DNA of 25,378 bases from JAEUIG01 sp046349775 (GTDB lineage Bacteria > Planctomycetota > Planctomycetia > Planctomycetales > Planctomycetaceae), in assembly GCA_046349775.1 (NCBI GenBank), contig JAXMBS010000077.1:1-25378 (forward strand). The letters are read 5' to 3'. The number at the start of each line of letters is the position of its first letter. Position 1 is the stretch's first letter. Below, piece by piece: positions 23,142 through 25,378 of the stretch. The translations under genes and the position numbers were made by a program. The notes below the pieces were generated by a model, which worked only from the letters and a program-made list of their open reading frames with translations, did not search any database and had not been told where the DNA came from.

Positions 23142-24688
23142 GCGTTACCAACGTCGCCGTTGATGGCGATAAGGCCGTAAGTTCAAAGCCCACGACTTCC
23201 GCCGTCGTGCCGCTGTCCGGGCCGCGTGTGGACGTACACCCCGGCAGGGCGGCGCCATCGACGATGGGTTGCCAAAGACGGTGTCCACCAGCTTGCAGGC
23301 ATCATCAGACGTCGGCCGCGTGTGGGGACGCCCGCCAACATCGTGCCCCACCGGGACATCAATCAGCCGCGCTGCCTGCGCGCTGCGGCACGGACGGCAG
23401 CGGCATCCGGTGTACCGGCAATCCTGATGCCCAGCCGTTCAAGTTCCTCGATTGGCATCGGCGCTGCTGGCGCAGTTGACGTTTGGCGTCTGCGTCCTTG
23501 ATGTCGTCGCTAGCCACCAGACGGACAACCCGTTCACGTCCCCGTGCGCTTTGGCCAGCTCGATTCAATCCGGTTGACACGTTCACGGGCGGCGGCCACT
23601 TCCTTGTGGTTGGGCGTGCACTCGTCCAGCGCCCGTTCAACCGCCGCAGGATTGCCAAACGTCTCAAACAACTGGTTGACGACTGCGGCCTCAAGCTCAT
23701 CGCTACGCACCCACGGCCGGGGCGTGCACGTGCACGCCTTCACCCGCGTGGTGTGGGCGTGGCGGTAGTACCGGTGCCCGTTGTGGTTCGTCTGGCCAAA
23801 CATCCCGTAGCCGCAGGCACCGCAGTACACGTAACCGGACAGCAAGTAGGGGTTGGCGTCCGCCCGGTATCGGCCGTGCAGGTACGTCCGGTTGGCTGCG
23901 GCACGCTGTAGGATGGCCGCGATGGTTGCATCCGGCAGCAGCGCCGGGATGGTCGTCGGCACCTCCGCGTGGATGTCCAAGTCGTCCGCGTCAAACCGCT
24001 GCATCCAGCCGGTGCCACAGCGGCGTGTCAGCAGCTTATGCAGGTTGCTGTGGTTGTGCCCGTACGCGCGGGCCAGGGCGGGCAGCGATTCACCAGCCAA
24101 GTACCGGCGTGCGATTTCAATAATCTGTCGTTGCTTATCCGCATCAACGCCCCACTTGCCGGTGTCGCGGTCGTAGGTGCGGCCATAGGGCAGTTTGCCG
24201 CAGGCTGGCACGCCAGCACGGGCACGCTCAATCCTGTTCAACAACGACTTCTGTTTTTGCACCCCGGCTTGCAATCCACCGATGTTGGACGACAGTGCCA
24301 GCACAAATAGGTCGTGCGGCTCGTGCAGCCGGTACTCCTGCTGTAGCACAAAAAACCTGATGCCACGGTCCCGCAGGTGCTCCAGTCCCTTCTGCGATAC
24401 TGCGTTGTCGCGCGACCACCGCGTGGGGTCGGCCACCATCACGGCATCAAAGGGCGGGTGCCGCAGGGCCGCATCAGCTAGCAAGGCCTCTAGCTGTTCA
24501 CGCTCATACACGGCTGTCGCGTGCTCCTGCCCTGCGTATCGCCGGGTGACTGTGCCACCCATCGACGTGACGGCATAGCTGGTTTGCTTCTCCTGCGTCC
24601 GCAGGGACTCGCCCTTCCGTTCTTGTCGCTCTGTGCTGACGCGGATCAGCACCCCAAACCGCAGCGGCTTGCCGTTGGCGTTGGCCAT
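23142..24688 (-). pseudogene. Large serine recombinase, C-terminal region frameshifted
   Basis: The open part (24688 to 23534, 384 codons) starts MANANGKPLRFGVLIRVSTE. It carries the resolvase catalytic Ser18 (RVSTERQ), DPTRWSRD (about 87-94), the recombinase domain (GKLPYGRTYDRDTGKWGVDA, QIIEIARRYLAGESLPALAR) and a zinc ribbon (C289, C292, C319, C321). The frame stops shortly after ERVNRIE, but the coiled-coil and C-terminal parts continue in other frames (ERVVRLVASDDIKDADAKRQ, EELERLGIRIAGTPDAAAVR, LVDTVFGNPSSMAP, VVGFELTALSPS). This gives at least three indels before 23142. The N-terminal catalytic and DNA-binding parts are complete, so residual function is not excluded. A longer open frame upstream to 24997 is not protein-like; the start chosen fits the family. 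Confidence 0.85.
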
Positions 24689-24727
24689 GTCCACACCCTG
24701 CAAAAGCCCACACCCATCGGGATTAAA

Positions 24728-24811
24728 AAATGGGGCGGCCCGGCCGATCCGGGTGTGGATGCTGATGGCCCAGTGCGGGACATGACCCCACGCACTGTTG
24801 CCGCCCCATTT
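24728..24811 (-). terminator. Structured stretch with 12-base closing stem upstream of the recombinase
   Basis: On the minus strand AAATGGGGCGGC (24811-24800) pairs perfectly with GCCGCCCCATTT (24739-24728), and the T-run continues to 24725. Between the arms, AGTGCG and CGCACT form a second hairpin (loop TGGGGTCATGTCC), and CCGG/CCGG around ATCGG a third. The whole could fold as a three-way junction of about 84 bases. The terminal T-run fits an intrinsic terminator for the gene at 25368-24988. Because it ends only about 40 bases before the recombinase start, it could also be a leader or attenuator of that gene, or a recombination-site feature. Confidence 0.5.
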
Positions 24812-24825
24812 GTTTTCTAACACGA

Positions 24826-24856
24826 CCCGGCCGCGCCGTAGAGGCAAACGGCCGGG
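24826..24856. repeat. Perfect 8-base inverted repeat CCCGGCCG/CGGCCGGG
   Basis: CCCGGCCG (24826-24833) pairs with CGGCCGGG (24849-24856) over a 15-base loop. It lies directly next to the structured stretch at 24728-24811 and may be part of the same terminator or control region behind the minus-strand gene ending at 24988. Confidence 0.5.
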
Positions 24857-24987
24857 CCGCGCACAAGTACAGACACAAAAACGGGCGTGGCGTCGGGATT
24901 GACAGCCCACCGGGACCGCAACGTACCGGCCATCGGCTGCTGAAAACGGGGTACAGCCGACACGACGCCATGCCCGCTGCAAGGCTG

Positions 24988-25368
24988 CTACATCCATCCT
25001 GACGGCACCAGCGGTGCCACGGCGGGCACGCCGTCCGCCCCTGCGCTGGCGGCCACCGGTGCCGCCGTTGGCGCACCAGCAACAGGGACGGGACGTGTGG
25101 GATTGGCCCGCGCGTTCTGGACAGCGACCCAGTCAATCGTGGGCGGCAGCAGTGGCTCACCAGCGGCCGGGATATGGCCGGGCAGTGCGCCCGCGGCTCC
25201 TGCAAAATTCAGTTGGGGTGTCACCACCTCGCCGGACTGCATCATGTAACCCGTGACGCCGTGCCCAAACTCCCGCACCGGTGCCATGCCAGCATTCCAC
25301 ACGGGGTGGATGCCGGGCCAGTTGTCGTAGCCGGCAGGCACCAGCGGCTCGGTGGCCGGTGCGTTCAT
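24988..25368 (-). CDS. Unrecognised Pro/Ala-rich protein of the element (possibly partial)
   Basis: From ATG 25366-25368 the product has 126 residues. The frame is still open upstream to the window edge, so the true start may lie outside. No domain is recognised. The first half has aromatic and glycine-containing blocks (VPAGYDNWPGIHPVWNAGMA, REFGHGVTGYMMQSGEVVTP, QLNFAGAAGALPGHIPA), and the second half is Pro/Ala/Val-rich (PTRPVPVAGAPTAAPVAASA). The composition could suit a structural or surface protein carried by the element. It runs in the same direction as the recombinase, with a terminator-like structure between them. Confidence 0.5.
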   Translation of the reverse strand: MNAPATEPLVPAGYDNWPGIHPVWNAGMAPVREFGHGVTGYMMQSGEVVTPQLNFAGAAGALPGHIPAAGEPLLPPTIDWVAVQNARANPTRPVPVAGAPTAAPVAASAGADGVPAVAPLVPSGWM

Positions 25369-25378
25369 CGTCAGCGGT

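Larger units (their letters stand above)
23142..25378. mobile_element. Probable end of an integrated serine-recombinase element
   Basis: The left boundary is set near 23141, where yjbQ similarity stops. The recombinase gene lies at this end, pointing toward the boundary, and an unrecognised cargo-like gene follows. The other end is outside the window, so element size, attachment core and whether it is a prophage, an island or a plasmid integrant cannot be told. Recombinase decay suggests it is old or no longer mobile. Confidence 0.55.

Noticed and set aside
23853..24820. Several plus-strand open frames opposite the recombinase
   Set aside because: They mirror the recombinase coding strand and carry no signature.
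1..25378. CRISPR arrays, tRNA or rRNA genes
   Set aside because: No regularly spaced direct repeats, no cloverleaf with a T-arm consensus and no rRNA-like sequence were seen on either strand by eye; a tRNA scan would settle the last point.

Overview
The window looks like a chromosomal segment of a planctomycete (phylum Planctomycetota, probably Planctomycetales/Planctomycetaceae). The evidence is GC-rich sequence, two DUF1501 proteins with twin-arginine-type leaders, a Ser/Thr kinase next to an FHA protein, a DUF4349-type lipoprotein relic, and several families of short intergenic palindromes. The species cannot be named from the sequence.

Left part (1-5.7 kb). The 5' end of a DUF1501 gene (minus strand) diverges from a membrane-bound family-2 glycosyltransferase. 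A truncated IS3-family remnant follows directly upstream of purA. The purA reading frame is intact except for one missing base near its 3' end. Behind purA lies a decayed REP-associated tyrosine transposase (RAYT) framed by two inverted copies of a REP-like sequence, then a frameshifted relic of a conserved gene.

Central part (6-19.2 kb). This is a well-preserved housekeeping and signalling block: a NUDIX-like protein, a small Tat-type exported protein, a PAS/AAA+/Fis regulator whose AAA+ motifs are eroded, an exported low-complexity protein, scpB, tmk, a STAS anti-anti-sigma factor translationally coupled to mtaB, a transmembrane Ser/Thr kinase, an FHA-GGDEF diguanylate cyclase, an exported transglutaminase-like protein and a full-length DUF1501 protein. 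The kinase and FHA-GGDEF genes are 57 bases apart on the same strand. FHA domains bind phosphothreonine, so the pair suggests a kinase-to-c-di-GMP relay (inference).

Right part (19.2-25.4 kb). A minus-strand run of short membrane-protein genes joined by ATGA overlaps contains three or four paralogues that become more broken toward the 5' end of the run. A frameshifted DUF4349 relic follows on the plus strand. Next is the 5' part of a yjbQ/UPF0047 gene that stops abruptly where the degraded 3' end of a large serine recombinase gene begins. This junction, the recombinase and the cargo-like gene behind it look like one end of an integrated element that continues beyond the window. A strongly structured stretch lies just upstream of the recombinase.

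Intergenic space holds at least six kinds of inverted or palindromic repeats. Frameshifts are concentrated in accessory genes (about 2.0-5.7 and 20.7-23.6 kb), which argues for real decay. The purA frameshift, in a gene expected to be essential, leaves open a contribution from sequencing indels.
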